Source: Elusimicrobiota bacterium (GTDB lineage: Bacteria; Elusimicrobiota; Elusimicrobia; UBA1565; UBA9628). From it: a DNA stretch of 64,000 bases. Below are positions 17,252-25,692 of this stretch, in pieces. The stretch lies in assembly GCA_027406905.1 (NCBI GenBank), contig DAHZHT010000001.1, positions 124,001 to 188,000 on the forward strand. The letters run 5' to 3'. The notes below the pieces were generated by a model that made no database searches, was not told where the DNA came from, and worked only from the letters and a program-made list of their open reading frames with translations. The translations under genes were made by a program, and so were the position numbers. The stretch's first letter is position 1. Every line of letters starts with the position of its first letter.

Positions 17252-18439
17252 ATGGACTTCAATTTAACCCCGCATCATCTTGAACTTCAAAAGCGCGTTC
17301 GCAATTTCTGCGATCAGCGGCTCGCGCCTCAAGCCGCGCTTCGCGATCAAAAAGAAGAGTTCTCTTGGGACACCGTGCCGTTGCTTAAAGAAATGGGCTT
17401 CTGGGGCATTCCATTTCCCAAAAAATACGGGGGAATGGGAGAAGATGAACTGGGGCTCTGTATTATCTTGGAAGAATTGGGCCGCGTGGACGCCTCTATC
17501 GCGCTGACGGTCGAGTCTCATAACGGGCTTTGTTCCAGCCAGATTTATTTGCACGGAAGCGAAGAACAGCGCCTGCGTTATATTCCGCGTCTCGCCTCCG
17601 GGCAAGACCTGGGAGCTTGGGCTTTAACCGAACCGGGCGCGGGATCGGACGCGGCTTCCATTCAGACCCGAGCCGAATTTGACGGCGTTCATTGGGTTCT
17701 CAACGGGTCTAAGACTTTTACCACCCAGGGGTCGGTCGCCGGCATCTACGTGATTTTTGCCAAGACTTCTGCCGAATTTACCGAAAACGGCAGGGAAGGT
17801 TTAACCGCTTTTGTCGTGGAAAAAGGGACGCCCGGGCTTAACATCGGAAAAATCGAAAAGAAGATGGGGCTTAGATCTTCCGATACCGCGCAACTCCATC
17901 TCCACAATTTGAAACTCCCCAAAGAAGCCGTGATTGGGAAAGCGGGCCGCGCTTTTCGGGACGCGATGGTTGTTCTAGACGGGGGGCGCGTCGCTATTTC
18001 GGCTATTTCGGTTGGGATCGCGCGCGCGGCCTTGGAAGAGGGAATTTGCTGGGTCAAAGAGAGGCAATCCGATTACGGAATCACTCCTGAAAATCCGGGT
18101 TTGACCTACGCTCAAAGAGTTTTGGCTCAGCTCGCCTCTGAAGTGGATGCGGCCCGGCTTTTAACGTGGCGAGCCGCCTTTTTAATGGATCAAAAGCGCC
18201 CGTATTCCCAAGAAGCTTCTATGGCGAAACTCATCAGCGGCGATTTAGCCGTCCGCGCCACCAGCGAAATTTTAGACTTGATTGGCCCGGAAGGGTCCTT
18301 GCTTAACTGTCCCGTTCAGCGGTTTTTCAGAGATTCCAAGCTCTATCAAATCGGGGAAGGCTCTTCTCAAATCCAGCAATTAGTGATTTCTCGGCATCTG
18401 CTCAAAAATTTTGACAGCCCTTCTTTGGTTAAGGCGTAG
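17252..18439 (+). CDS. Acyl-CoA dehydrogenase
   Basis: This 395-residue FAD enzyme oxidises acyl-CoA to trans-2-enoyl-CoA. Full family architecture is present: an N-terminal helical domain, a middle beta domain with WALTEPGAGSDAASIQT and NGSKTFTTQGSVAGIYVIFA, and a C-terminal helical domain. The catalytic base is the glutamate in YQIGEGSSQIQQ, the position used by short/medium-chain and glutaryl-type enzymes. No electron-transfer flavoprotein gene is nearby, so the chain length preference and partner are open. The gene precedes an ECF sigma gene by six bases. Confidence 0.93.
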   Translation: MDFNLTPHHLELQKRVRNFCDQRLAPQAALRDQKEEFSWDTVPLLKEMGFWGIPFPKKYGGMGEDELGLCIILEELGRVDASIALTVESHNGLCSSQIYLHGSEEQRLRYIPRLASGQDLGAWALTEPGAGSDAASIQTRAEFDGVHWVLNGSKTFTTQGSVAGIYVIFAKTSAEFTENGREGLTAFVVEKGTPGLNIGKIEKKMGLRSSDTAQLHLHNLKLPKEAVIGKAGRAFRDAMVVLDGGRVAISAISVGIARAALEEGICWVKERQSDYGITPENPGLTYAQRVLAQLASEVDAARLLTWRAAFLMDQKRPYSQEASMAKLISGDLAVRATSEILDLIGPEGSLLNCPVQRFFRDSKLYQIGEGSSQIQQLVISRHLLKNFDSPSLVKA

Positions 18440-18445
18440 TTTCCG

Positions 18446-19027
18446 ATGAAAGAGTCGGAGTTAATCGAGAAAAGCAAAGCCGGCGATGTAGAGGCTTTTT
18501 CTCAGTTAATTCGAAATTACGAAAATAAAATCTTTAGTCTCGCGCATCATGTCTGCGCTGGAATGCCATCGGACGCCGAGGATGTTTATCAGGAGACATT
18601 TCTCTCGGCTTTTAAAAATATCAAGGGATTTAAAAATCGCTCGAATTTGGGGACCTGGCTTTATCGAATCGCGGCCAATCTCTGTTGGGTTCGTTTCCGC
18701 AAGAAAAAGCGGGAACCCGTCGTGTCTATTTTAGATCGCAACCGGACTAATGAAGATGAGATTCAGTGGGAGTTTAAGGATTGGTTTCCTAATCCCGAGG
18801 AAATTTCAAGGAAAAAAGAATTGCTGGAGGCGGTGGCCAAGGCCTTGTCAGAACTTCCCTCCGATTACCGGCTGGTCTTGACCTTGCGCGACATTGAAGG
18901 CCTGTCAGCGGAAGAAACGGCGAAGATTTTAAAGCTCAGCATTCCCGCAGTCAAATCGCGGCTTCACCGAGGCCGAATCTACTTAAGGGAGCGCTTCGAA
19001 GAGGAATTTAAAGAAAAGGCGAAATGA
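18446..19027 (+). CDS. ECF RNA polymerase sigma factor (RpoE-like)
   Basis: This 193-residue protein has sigma region 2 (AEDVYQETFLSAFKNIKGF, GTWLYRIAANLCWVRFRKKK) and region 4 (ALSELPSDYRLVLTLRDIEG, then EETAKILKLSIPAVKSRLHR). It would direct RNA polymerase to a dedicated promoter class. The next gene, overlapping by four bases, encodes its likely zinc-finger anti-sigma factor. No target promoters could be identified in the window. Confidence 0.93.
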   Translation: MKESELIEKSKAGDVEAFSQLIRNYENKIFSLAHHVCAGMPSDAEDVYQETFLSAFKNIKGFKNRSNLGTWLYRIAANLCWVRFRKKKREPVVSILDRNRTNEDEIQWEFKDWFPNPEEISRKKELLEAVAKALSELPSDYRLVLTLRDIEGLSAEETAKILKLSIPAVKSRLHRGRIYLRERFEEEFKEKAK

Positions 19028-19269
19028 AAGAACCCCATTGCAAAAGCCTTTCCCGCAAAATGTCCGATTATATTGACGGCTCTTTGGACTCTGAGACTCT
19101 CGCTAAAATTAAATCTCATCTCGGAGATTGTAGGCCATGCGTGGCGTTTTTTAAGACGCTCCAAAAGACCGTGGGCGCTTTAGGGGCGCTTAAATCCGCC
19201 GCGACGCTTTCCCGCAAAGCTCAGGGCGGTTTAAGGGAAAAACTGAAATCCTTATCCCGCGGCGATTAA
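19024..19269 (+). CDS. Zinc-finger anti-sigma factor (ZAS type)
   Basis: This 81-residue protein carries the anti-sigma zinc finger H-x3-C-x2-C (SHLGDCRPC), an upstream cysteine (HCKSLS) and the helix LSRKMSDYIDGSLDSETLAK. No membrane helix follows, so it is a soluble, ChrR/RsrA-like sensor and not a regulated-proteolysis type. Its ATG overlaps the sigma stop (ATGA). It converges with glgA, and the two genes overlap by four bases. Confidence 0.85.
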   Translation: MKEPHCKSLSRKMSDYIDGSLDSETLAKIKSHLGDCRPCVAFFKTLQKTVGALGALKSAATLSRKAQGGLREKLKSLSRGD

Positions 19270-20720
19270 AAAGTCTTGACTCTGGCGTTGGAATTCTGGG
19301 CCAATTGATAGAGTTTAAGATAATCCTTGGCGGATTTCTCCCAAGAAAAGTCCTTGTTCATTCCGGATAGGATCAAGTCTTTCCAGGAAGGCAAGGTGTA
19401 ATCCTTGAGCGCACGGCTAAGGGCGGCTTTGAGGTCTTTGGCGTCCCCGGGTTCAGAGAGAAAGCCGTTTTTCTTTTCTCCAGGCGACTCAAAAACGGTG
19501 TCGGCAAGCCCGCCAGTGCGGCTAACGACGGGAACCGAACCGTATCTCATCGCGATCATCTGTCCCAGGCCGCAAGGCTCAAAGCGAGAGGGCATCAAAA
19601 AAATATCCGAACCCGCGTAAATTTTATGGGCAAAGGCTTCGTCAAAACGCGGATGGAAATAAACGCGATGCGGAAATTTTTTGGCGAAATCCGAGAAAGC
19701 CTGTTCGAGCGCCGGATCTCCGGTTCCAATGACGGCCAAGGCGATATTCTCGATAGGGTCTTTGAGAGCTTCCAGCGCGATGCCCAAGCCTTTTTGGCGA
19801 TCGAGGCGAGAGACTATTCCGATGAGAGGGGTTTTGAGCGGAACGCTTAAGTTTCCTTTAAGAAAAATTTCTTTTTTTGCCGCGGATTTTCCCTCCGGAT
19901 AATTTTCGCTGGAGTATTTCTTTTCCAGGGCCATGTCTTTTTGGGGATCCCAAATTTCCGTGTCTAATCCGTTGAGAATTCCGTAGAGTTCGCGCCTGCG
20001 GTAGCTTAAAAGTCCCTCAAATCCAAATCCGCGTTCGGAAGAGGCTTGGATTTCCTGGGCATAGGTGGGGCTGACGGTGTTGAGCAAATCGGAGAAAACA
20101 AGGCCTGATTTCATGAAACTCATCTGATGATAGAACTCCAGCCCTTCGGAGTTAAACAATAAAGGGTCGACTCCGCATCTCTGCACGCTTTCCGGCGGGA
20201 AATTTCCCTGATAGGCGAGGTTGTGAATGGTGAAGACCGTTTTTGTATCGCCAAAAAATTCGTCTGCGCGCGGGCTTTTGAGAAAGGCGCATATAAGTCC
20301 GGTCTGCCAATCATGGGAATGGATGATGTCAGGCTTAAATTTGAGGGCTTTTGAGGCTTCCAAAACCGATTTCGCGAAAAAAGCGAAGCGGAGATCGTTG
20401 TCTTTGTAGTCTTTTCCGGCTTCGCCGTAAAGGCCCGGACGATTAAAGAATTCAGGGCAGTCGACTAACGCGACCGTTACATTCTTGTGTTCAAAAACCC
20501 GCAACTGGCCGTTAAAGATCCTTGAACCTAAAGGAACGAAGAGGGAAATTTTCCGCGCTTTCTCGGTGTAATGGAGCGGAATCGATTGATATTGAGGGGA
20601 GACGAGTAGGACTTGATTACCCAGCTCCGCTATTTTTTGACTGAGAGATCCCGCGACATCGGCCAGGCCTCCGGTCTTTGAGAAAGGGACGGCCTCGCTG
20701 GCCGCCATCAATATCTTCAT
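19266..20720 (-). CDS. glgA: Glycogen synthase (ADP-glucose type)
   Basis: This 484-residue GT5 enzyme elongates alpha-1,4-glucan from ADP-glucose. The nucleotide-sugar loop KTGGLADV lies near residues 15-22 of the N-terminal Rossmann domain (MKILMAASEAVPFSKTGGLA). The C-terminal domain has GIVSRLDRQKGL, PSRFEPCGLGQMIAMRYGSV and RTGGLADTV. It is downstream of and overlaps scpB by four bases. The GH57 gene (3343) and the trehalose genes (60131-62803) suggest storage glucan and trehalose metabolism. Confidence 0.96.
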   Translation of the reverse strand: MKILMAASEAVPFSKTGGLADVAGSLSQKIAELGNQVLLVSPQYQSIPLHYTEKARKISLFVPLGSRIFNGQLRVFEHKNVTVALVDCPEFFNRPGLYGEAGKDYKDNDLRFAFFAKSVLEASKALKFKPDIIHSHDWQTGLICAFLKSPRADEFFGDTKTVFTIHNLAYQGNFPPESVQRCGVDPLLFNSEGLEFYHQMSFMKSGLVFSDLLNTVSPTYAQEIQASSERGFGFEGLLSYRRRELYGILNGLDTEIWDPQKDMALEKKYSSENYPEGKSAAKKEIFLKGNLSVPLKTPLIGIVSRLDRQKGLGIALEALKDPIENIALAVIGTGDPALEQAFSDFAKKFPHRVYFHPRFDEAFAHKIYAGSDIFLMPSRFEPCGLGQMIAMRYGSVPVVSRTGGLADTVFESPGEKKNGFLSEPGDAKDLKAALSRALKDYTLPSWKDLILSGMNKDFSWEKSAKDYLKLYQLAQNSNARVKTF

Positions 20721-21484
20721 GGCTGAATTGCATCGGAAGGCTCAAAGGAAACCTCCGGGTTTTTTTGCGTCTCAAGAGAAGTTTCCTCGGTTATCGTGGG
20801 CGGCTGCGGCGGAATCGGCTTTTCTGGCGGCGCCATTTCTTCCGGGGAAGTTGACGGCGTCTCTTTGCGCTCGGAAATCTCGAATTGCTCGATGGGGGGA
20901 AGTTCTTCCAGGCTTTTAAGGCCGAAATGTTTTAAAAACTCCGGAGTCGTTTCATACATTAGGGGGCGTCCGATGGTCTCTTTTCTTCCCGCGACGCGGA
21001 TGAGCTTTTTTTCAAGGAGGGTTTCAAGGGCGGCGATGACGTCGACACCGCGAATGGTTTCAATTTCGGCGCGGGTTAAGGGTTGGCGATAGGCGATGAT
21101 GGAAAGAGTTTCATGGGCCGCTTTTGAGAGTTTAAGCGTCATCTTGTCGGCAAACAGCTTGCGGATGACGGAAGCATATTCCGGTTTTGTCGCCATTTGA
21201 AACCCTCCGGCGATTTCAAATATCCTAAGCGCGGAATTTCTGTTCTGAAGATTTTCTTTCAACTCATTGACGGCGCTCTCGACGGCAGAGAGATTTTTCT
21301 CTTTCGCTATTTCTCCGATCCGTTTTAAAGAAAGAGGTCGGTCGGTGATAAAAAGAAGAGTCTCGATAATTCCGATAAGGGGCAAAACGGTTTTTCCCGC
21401 TGGAGTTTTTTCTTCTTCAGGTTCCGGGGTTTGGCTCGTTTCCATTTGAGCTTGAATAGGCGGCTGCGATGTCTCCATTTCCAT
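20717..21484 (-). CDS. scpB: Segregation and condensation protein ScpB
   Basis: This 255-residue protein has the tandem winged-helix ScpB fold: IETLLFITDRPLSLKRIGEI, then LSIIAYRQPLTRAEIETIRG and AGRKETIGRPLMYETT. It is a subunit of the SMC-ScpA-ScpB condensin. The acidic, Pro-rich tails at both ends are extra. The ATG at 21484 would overlap scpA by 68 bases, which is unusually long. A second ATG at 21445 would reduce this, and both are in frame. Confidence 0.92.
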   Translation of the reverse strand: MEMETSQPPIQAQMETSQTPEPEEEKTPAGKTVLPLIGIIETLLFITDRPLSLKRIGEIAKEKNLSAVESAVNELKENLQNRNSALRIFEIAGGFQMATKPEYASVIRKLFADKMTLKLSKAAHETLSIIAYRQPLTRAEIETIRGVDVIAALETLLEKKLIRVAGRKETIGRPLMYETTPEFLKHFGLKSLEELPPIEQFEISERKETPSTSPEEMAPPEKPIPPQPPTITEETSLETQKNPEVSFEPSDAIQP

Positions 21485-22190
21485 GGGGGACCTCCTTTTT
21501 AAAGATTAGAATCTTGCCGAAATTTAAATCTTGCCTGATAAAAATTTTTTGGAGACGGACTAATTCTAAAAGGGCTAAGAAACAGCTGAGAATGCCCCGG
21601 CGTTTTTTCTCTCCGGTAAAGATATCTTCCCATGATAAAGTCGGCCGGTCTTTAAGCATTTTCGATATTTTTTCGATTTTCTCCTCGATCGGGAATTCTT
21701 CTCCGATAATCTCCCGCGAGTCTTTTTCCCCGCGCTCATATATTTCTTTGAGCGCCGATAGTAAATCGAAAACCCCGACGGAAAGAGTTTTTTCCGAGTC
21801 TTCAAAATGAGGGGTTCCTCGGTAAAATACGTTTTTAAATTCTTCTCCCCGATTTTCCAGGTATTCGGAGGCGGCCTTAAATTTCTGATATTCAAGAAGT
21901 TTGGCCGTCAGATCCGATTCCGGGCTCAACTCTTCTTCCAGCCGCTCCGGGCTTTTGGGGAGAAGAGATTTTGTCTTGAGAAGCATCAAGGTCGAGGCCA
22001 TGACCAAAAACTCGCCCGCCAGATCTAAATTGAGGTCTTTCATCAGCTGCAGATACCCGAGATATTCCTGCGTGATATGCGCAAGGGGAATGTTGTGGAT
22101 ATCAAGGTCGTCTTTCTTGATTAGAAAAAGAAGAAGGTCCAGTGGCCCTTCAAAAACTTCGAGATGGATGTCCAGGGTTGAAATAGGCAT
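21417..22190 (-). CDS. scpA: Segregation and condensation protein ScpA
   Basis: This 257-residue kleisin starts LDIHLEVFEGPLDLLLFLIK and continues with DIHNIPLAHITQEYLGYL, both diagnostic, and ends with the winged helix (RRGILSCFLALLELVRLQKI). It bridges SMC heads together with ScpB. Its upstream -10 box (TATAAT at 22197-22202) is six bases before the ATG, suggesting a leaderless transcript of its own within trpS-scpA-scpB-glgA. Confidence 0.94.
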   Translation of the reverse strand: MPISTLDIHLEVFEGPLDLLLFLIKKDDLDIHNIPLAHITQEYLGYLQLMKDLNLDLAGEFLVMASTLMLLKTKSLLPKSPERLEEELSPESDLTAKLLEYQKFKAASEYLENRGEEFKNVFYRGTPHFEDSEKTLSVGVFDLLSALKEIYERGEKDSREIIGEEFPIEEKIEKISKMLKDRPTLSWEDIFTGEKKRRGILSCFLALLELVRLQKIFIRQDLNFGKILIFKKEVPHGNGDIAAAYSSSNGNEPNPGT

Positions 22191-22196
22191 TTGCCT

Positions 22197-22202
22197 ATTA
22201 TA
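22197..22202 (-). promoter_or_regulatory. -10 box for leaderless scpA
   Basis: A consensus TATAAT on the minus strand lies exactly six bases upstream of the scpA ATG and overlaps the trpS stop. No convincing -35 is visible. Confidence 0.5.
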
Positions 22203-23409
22203 CGAGATTCATCGCCCGGCGAACACGGGCCATTGTCTCTGAGGCGACTGCCTTGGCTTTTTGGGCTCCCGATTCCAGTATGGCGGAAACGGCTTCCGGA
22301 TTTCGGGACAGTTGGTTTCGCCTTTCTCTAAATTCCGAGAAGGGTTCGCTCATTTCCAACAGCAGATCTTTTTTGCAGGCGACGCATCCGATTTTTCCGG
22401 CAAGGCAATCGCTTTTGCGCTGTTTGACGAAATCCTCTGAGGCGTAGAGTTTGTGCAGGGCAAAAGCCGAACACCCCGGCGGGTTTTCCGCGCAGGGCTC
22501 GGGATGCCCGGGATCTGTAGCCTTGATTTTCGTGGGGTCGGTATAAAGGGACCGCGTCTTTTCTTTTAGAGAATCCTCGCTTTCCAGCAGTTGAATCGTG
22601 TTTCCGTAAGATTTGGACATTTTCCGGCCGTCCGTGCCGGGAACTTTCGGCGTCGAAGTCAAGAGGGCCTCGGGCTCGGCGAATGTGCCGGGAAAAAAGC
22701 TGTTAAATCTCCGGCATATCTCGCGGGATAATTCGACATGGGGCAATTGGTCTTGACCCACCGGAACCTTGGTGGCATTATAGAGGAGAATATCGGCTGA
22801 TTGGAGAACGGGATAACCAAGAAAGCCAAAGGTGCGAAGAGAGTTATTGGCGTCTTCCATTTGAGGTCTCCCGACTGGCGGCACGAGGCCTGGAATTTTT
22901 TCCTGATCAGGGCTGGGATTTCTACCCTCCAGGATATGTCCGCCTACAACTTTCGGAGATTCCAGTATCTGAGCAACCTTTGTTTTGGCGAGCTCCTGGA
23001 GCTGTTCTTTCCATGTCGGATTATTCTCAAGCCAGGACAAGGGAGTGGTCATGCTCAAAAGAAGAGCCAACTCCGCGTGTTCAATCACGTCAGATTGTTT
23101 AAAGATGACGCATTTTTGGGGATCTAGCCCGGCGGCGAGCCAATCTAAAACCATTTGATGAACGTTGTCCTTTAATGAAGAGGTGTCCGCGTATCCAGTC
23201 GTTAGCATATGCCAATCAACCACGCAAAAGTAACAGACATATTTTTCTTGGAGATCGATCCAATTTCTAAGCGCCCCGAAATAATTGCCTAAATGCAGCC
23301 TTCCCGTCGGCCTCATGCCGGAAAAAACAGTCCATCTTGGGCGGGGCGCGTCTGTCGCGCCCGCTCGCTCTGGTCTTGACCGAGACTGATTTAACTTAGT
23401 ATCATTCAT
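22198..23409 (-). CDS. trpS: Tryptophanyl-tRNA synthetase
   Basis: This 403-residue class I synthetase charges tRNA-Trp. The HIGH-like motif is RPTGRLHLGNYFGAL and the KMSKS motif is KMSKSYGNTIQL, with the tryptophan-binding VVDWHMLTT segment between. It is longer than the ~330-residue bacterial form. The extra length lies in a ~25-residue basic N-terminal tail and an insertion around KVVGGHILEGRNPSPDQEKI. C-x2-C pairs occur near the C-terminus (KIGCVACKKD). It is divergent from infC. Confidence 0.95.
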   Translation of the reverse strand: MNDTKLNQSRSRPERAGATDAPRPRWTVFSGMRPTGRLHLGNYFGALRNWIDLQEKYVCYFCVVDWHMLTTGYADTSSLKDNVHQMVLDWLAAGLDPQKCVIFKQSDVIEHAELALLLSMTTPLSWLENNPTWKEQLQELAKTKVAQILESPKVVGGHILEGRNPSPDQEKIPGLVPPVGRPQMEDANNSLRTFGFLGYPVLQSADILLYNATKVPVGQDQLPHVELSREICRRFNSFFPGTFAEPEALLTSTPKVPGTDGRKMSKSYGNTIQLLESEDSLKEKTRSLYTDPTKIKATDPGHPEPCAENPPGCSAFALHKLYASEDFVKQRKSDCLAGKIGCVACKKDLLLEMSEPFSEFRERRNQLSRNPEAVSAILESGAQKAKAVASETMARVRRAMNLV

Positions 23410-23474
23410 TGCTGGTATATTTTTAATAGTAGCAGTTTCCCCGAGGGAATATAAACAAGTTTACTAAAAACAGC

Positions 23475-23978
23475 GTGCAGGTCCGAATCAATAACCGCAT
23501 TTCGGCCAGGGAAGTTCGGGTGATTGATTCCGACGGGACTCAAGTGGGGGTTCGTCCCCTGCCCGAGGCCCTGGCGATGGCTAGGCAAAGAGGTTTAGAT
23601 CTCATCGAGATCGCTCCGAGCGCCAACCCGCCGGTCTGTAAGATTTTAGATTTTTCGAAATACAAGTACGAGCAGGAGAAAAAAGAAAGAGAAGCCCGCA
23701 AAAATCAAAAAGCGGGGATGCTTAAGGAAGTTCGTTTTAAACCGCATATCGGAGTGCATGACCTTGAAGTCAAAATTAAGCAGATTAGCGAATTTTTGGC
23801 CGCCCGCGACAAGGTGAGAGTCATGGTCGTCTTCCGAGGTCGGGAAATGCAGCATAAAGATTTGGGAATGAAATTGTTGGATGATATTCGCGCGAGGCTG
23901 GAGCCATCTGGCTCCATTGAGCAGGCGCCTCAAAACGATCGGAATCGTCTGTTCATGACTCTGATCCCAAAACATTAG
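23475..23978 (+). CDS. infC: Translation initiation factor IF-3
   Basis: This 167-residue protein has the IF-3 N-domain (INNRISAREVRVIDSDGTQV), the linker helix (YEQEKKEREARKNQK) and the C-domain (RFKPHIGVHDLEVKIKQI, VMVVFRGREMQHKDLG). The start codon is GTG without a clear Shine-Dalgarno. Atypical starts are common for infC, where IF-3 regulates its own start. Order infC-rpmI-rplT-pheS-pheT is the classic bacterial arrangement. Confidence 0.96.
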   Translation: MQVRINNRISAREVRVIDSDGTQVGVRPLPEALAMARQRGLDLIEIAPSANPPVCKILDFSKYKYEQEKKEREARKNQKAGMLKEVRFKPHIGVHDLEVKIKQISEFLAARDKVRVMVVFRGREMQHKDLGMKLLDDIRARLEPSGSIEQAPQNDRNRLFMTLIPKH

Positions 23979-23987
23979 GAGAATGAT

Positions 23988-24185
23988 ATGCCCAAGATGA
24001 AATCGCACAGCGGAGCGAAGAAGCGCTTTTTAAAGACGGGCAAGGGCCTTTGGCGCCATAAGCGCGCGGGCAAGCGCCATCTGTTGGCCCCGATGTCTTC
24101 CGGCCGCAGCCGCTTTTTGAGCGGGAAAAATACCCTTAACAATGTGGATGGAAAAGTTATTTCGCAATATCTGCCTTATCGGTGA
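23988..24185 (+). CDS. rpmI: Ribosomal protein bL35
   Basis: This 65-residue basic protein, MPKMKSHSGAKKRFLKTGKG onwards, is typical bL35 of the large subunit. GGAG lies upstream of the ATG. It sits nine bases after infC and six before rplT. Confidence 0.97.
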   Translation: MPKMKSHSGAKKRFLKTGKGLWRHKRAGKRHLLAPMSSGRSRFLSGKNTLNNVDGKVISQYLPYR

Positions 24186-24191
24186 GGAGTT

Positions 24192-24572
24192 ATGAGAATT
24201 AAATCCGGCGTTACAACCAGAAGACACAAAAGAAAATATTTTAAGCTCGCCAAGGGCTTTTATTCGGACAAGAGTCGCAAATGGCGCATGGTCAAGCAGC
24301 AGGTGGAAAAGTCCTTGACCGCCTCATATACCGGCAGGAAGGACCGGAAAGGGGATTTCCGCTCTCTCTGGACCCAGCGCATCAACGCCGCTTGCCGCGA
24401 GCATGGGACGACCTATTCCCGTTTTATCGCCGGGCTTAAAAAGGCCGGGATTGCCCTCAATCGAAAGATGCTTTCCGAAATCGCGGTGACGGACGCTCCT
24501 TCTTTCAAGCAGTTAGTTGGCCTTGCGGGATCGGGGGCCGGCTTAAAATCTTCTTCGAAAGCGGCCGTCTGA
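24192..24572 (+). CDS. rplT: Ribosomal protein bL20
   Basis: This 126-residue protein binds 23S rRNA early in assembly. It has the long basic N-terminal helix (TRRHKRKYFKLAKGFYSDKS) and the globular end (WTQRINAACREHGTTYSRFI). The first residues (MRIKSGVTTRRHKR) are usual. bL20 often represses this operon by binding its leader. A hairpin overlapping its 3' end may reduce read-through to pheS. Confidence 0.97.
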   Translation: MRIKSGVTTRRHKRKYFKLAKGFYSDKSRKWRMVKQQVEKSLTASYTGRKDRKGDFRSLWTQRINAACREHGTTYSRFIAGLKKAGIALNRKMLSEIAVTDAPSFKQLVGLAGSGAGLKSSSKAAV

Positions 24573-24590
24573 AGCGGCGGCTTTCTTTTC
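24558..24590 (+). terminator. Possible attenuator/terminator at the end of rplT
   Basis: A ten-base stem (AAAGCGGCCG with CGGCGGCTTT, one G-G mismatch) and a seven-base loop are followed by CTTTTC. It overlaps the rplT stop. The T-tract is short, so partial termination is the most likely effect. Confidence 0.4.
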
Positions 24591-24606
24591 TCCGGGCGGG
24601 ATACTG

Positions 24607-25692
24607 ATGAATTCCTCGGACTGGGAAGAAGATCTTGAAAGAGTCGTCTGTGAGGTATCCGCCGAAAATTTTTCCGCCATTTTAAACGCGGAAGATTTAG
24701 AGCGCCTTCGGATTCGCTTTCTGGGCCGCAAAGGCTTGTTAACCGAACTTCTCAAGTCGATTAAAGACCTCTCCATAGAAGAGCGCAAACTCTTGGCTCC
24801 CAAAGCCCAGAAGATTAAATCCCAGCTGGAATCTCAAATCGATGCTCGGATGGCGGAAATCGAGAAACTGCGCTTTGAAAAGGATCTCAACTCCCAGGGT
24901 CTGGACTTAAGCCTTCCGCCGCTTTCGCCTTTGCGCGGGAGATTTCATCCCTTGACTCAGACGCAAAACCAGATGGCCCATATTTTGGGATTGATGGGGT
25001 TTTCTTGGGCCGAGGGCCCCTTGATCGAAGATGATGAACATAATTTCACGGCCCTCAATATTCCCGAGCATCATTCGGCTCGCGATATGCTCGACACCTT
25101 TTATGTCGAAGACTCAAAGCTCATGCGAACGCATACTTCTCCCGTCCAAATTCGCGCGATGCGGCAGAAACAGCCGCCGCTGAGAATTATTTCTCCAGGT
25201 CGGGTTTTTAGACATGAAGCTATTGATGCGACTCATTCCGCGGTGTTTCATCAGGTGGAAGGGCTCTATGTGGATAAAAATGTCACTTTTGCCGATTTAA
25301 AAGGGACTCTGGAAGAATTTTTAAAAGCCCTTTTCGGGCCAGAAATCAAGGTCCGCTTTCGGCCTTCTTATTTCCCGTTTACGGAACCCTCCGCCGAAGT
25401 TGATTTGTCCTGCCTGTTTTGTTCTGGGACTGGGACCGGGAGGGATGGCCGCCCCTGCGGAATTTGCAAAAAAACCGGTTTTATCGAGATTCTAGGCGCC
25501 GGCATGGTTCACCCGAACGTTTTTAAAGCCGTGGGCTATGACCCCGAGATATGGTCGGGTTTCGCTTTCGGAATTGGAGTCGAACGCATCGCGATGCTTA
25601 AATGGCAGATTAAAGATATTCGCGATTTTTATCAAAACGACGTTCGTTTTCTTTCCCAATTTAAGGATGCGGAGTTGGCTTTTTTCGCTTAA
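24607..25692 (+). CDS. pheS: Phenylalanyl-tRNA synthetase alpha subunit
   Basis: This 361-residue catalytic subunit has an N-terminal coiled coil (residues 1-~95) and class II motifs: HPLTQTQNQM and RTHTSPVQIRAM (motif 1/2 region), RVFRHEAIDATHSAVFHQVE, then FEI-like ILGAGMVHPNVF and GFAFGIGVERIAML (motif 3). An unusual C-x2-C ... C-x2-C (CLFCSGTGTGRDGRPCGIC) inserted before motif 3 looks like a zinc-binding site, also known in some other bacterial PheS proteins. Its stop directly abuts the pheT ATG. Confidence 0.96.
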   Translation: MNSSDWEEDLERVVCEVSAENFSAILNAEDLERLRIRFLGRKGLLTELLKSIKDLSIEERKLLAPKAQKIKSQLESQIDARMAEIEKLRFEKDLNSQGLDLSLPPLSPLRGRFHPLTQTQNQMAHILGLMGFSWAEGPLIEDDEHNFTALNIPEHHSARDMLDTFYVEDSKLMRTHTSPVQIRAMRQKQPPLRIISPGRVFRHEAIDATHSAVFHQVEGLYVDKNVTFADLKGTLEEFLKALFGPEIKVRFRPSYFPFTEPSAEVDLSCLFCSGTGTGRDGRPCGICKKTGFIEILGAGMVHPNVFKAVGYDPEIWSGFAFGIGVERIAMLKWQIKDIRDFYQNDVRFLSQFKDAELAFFA

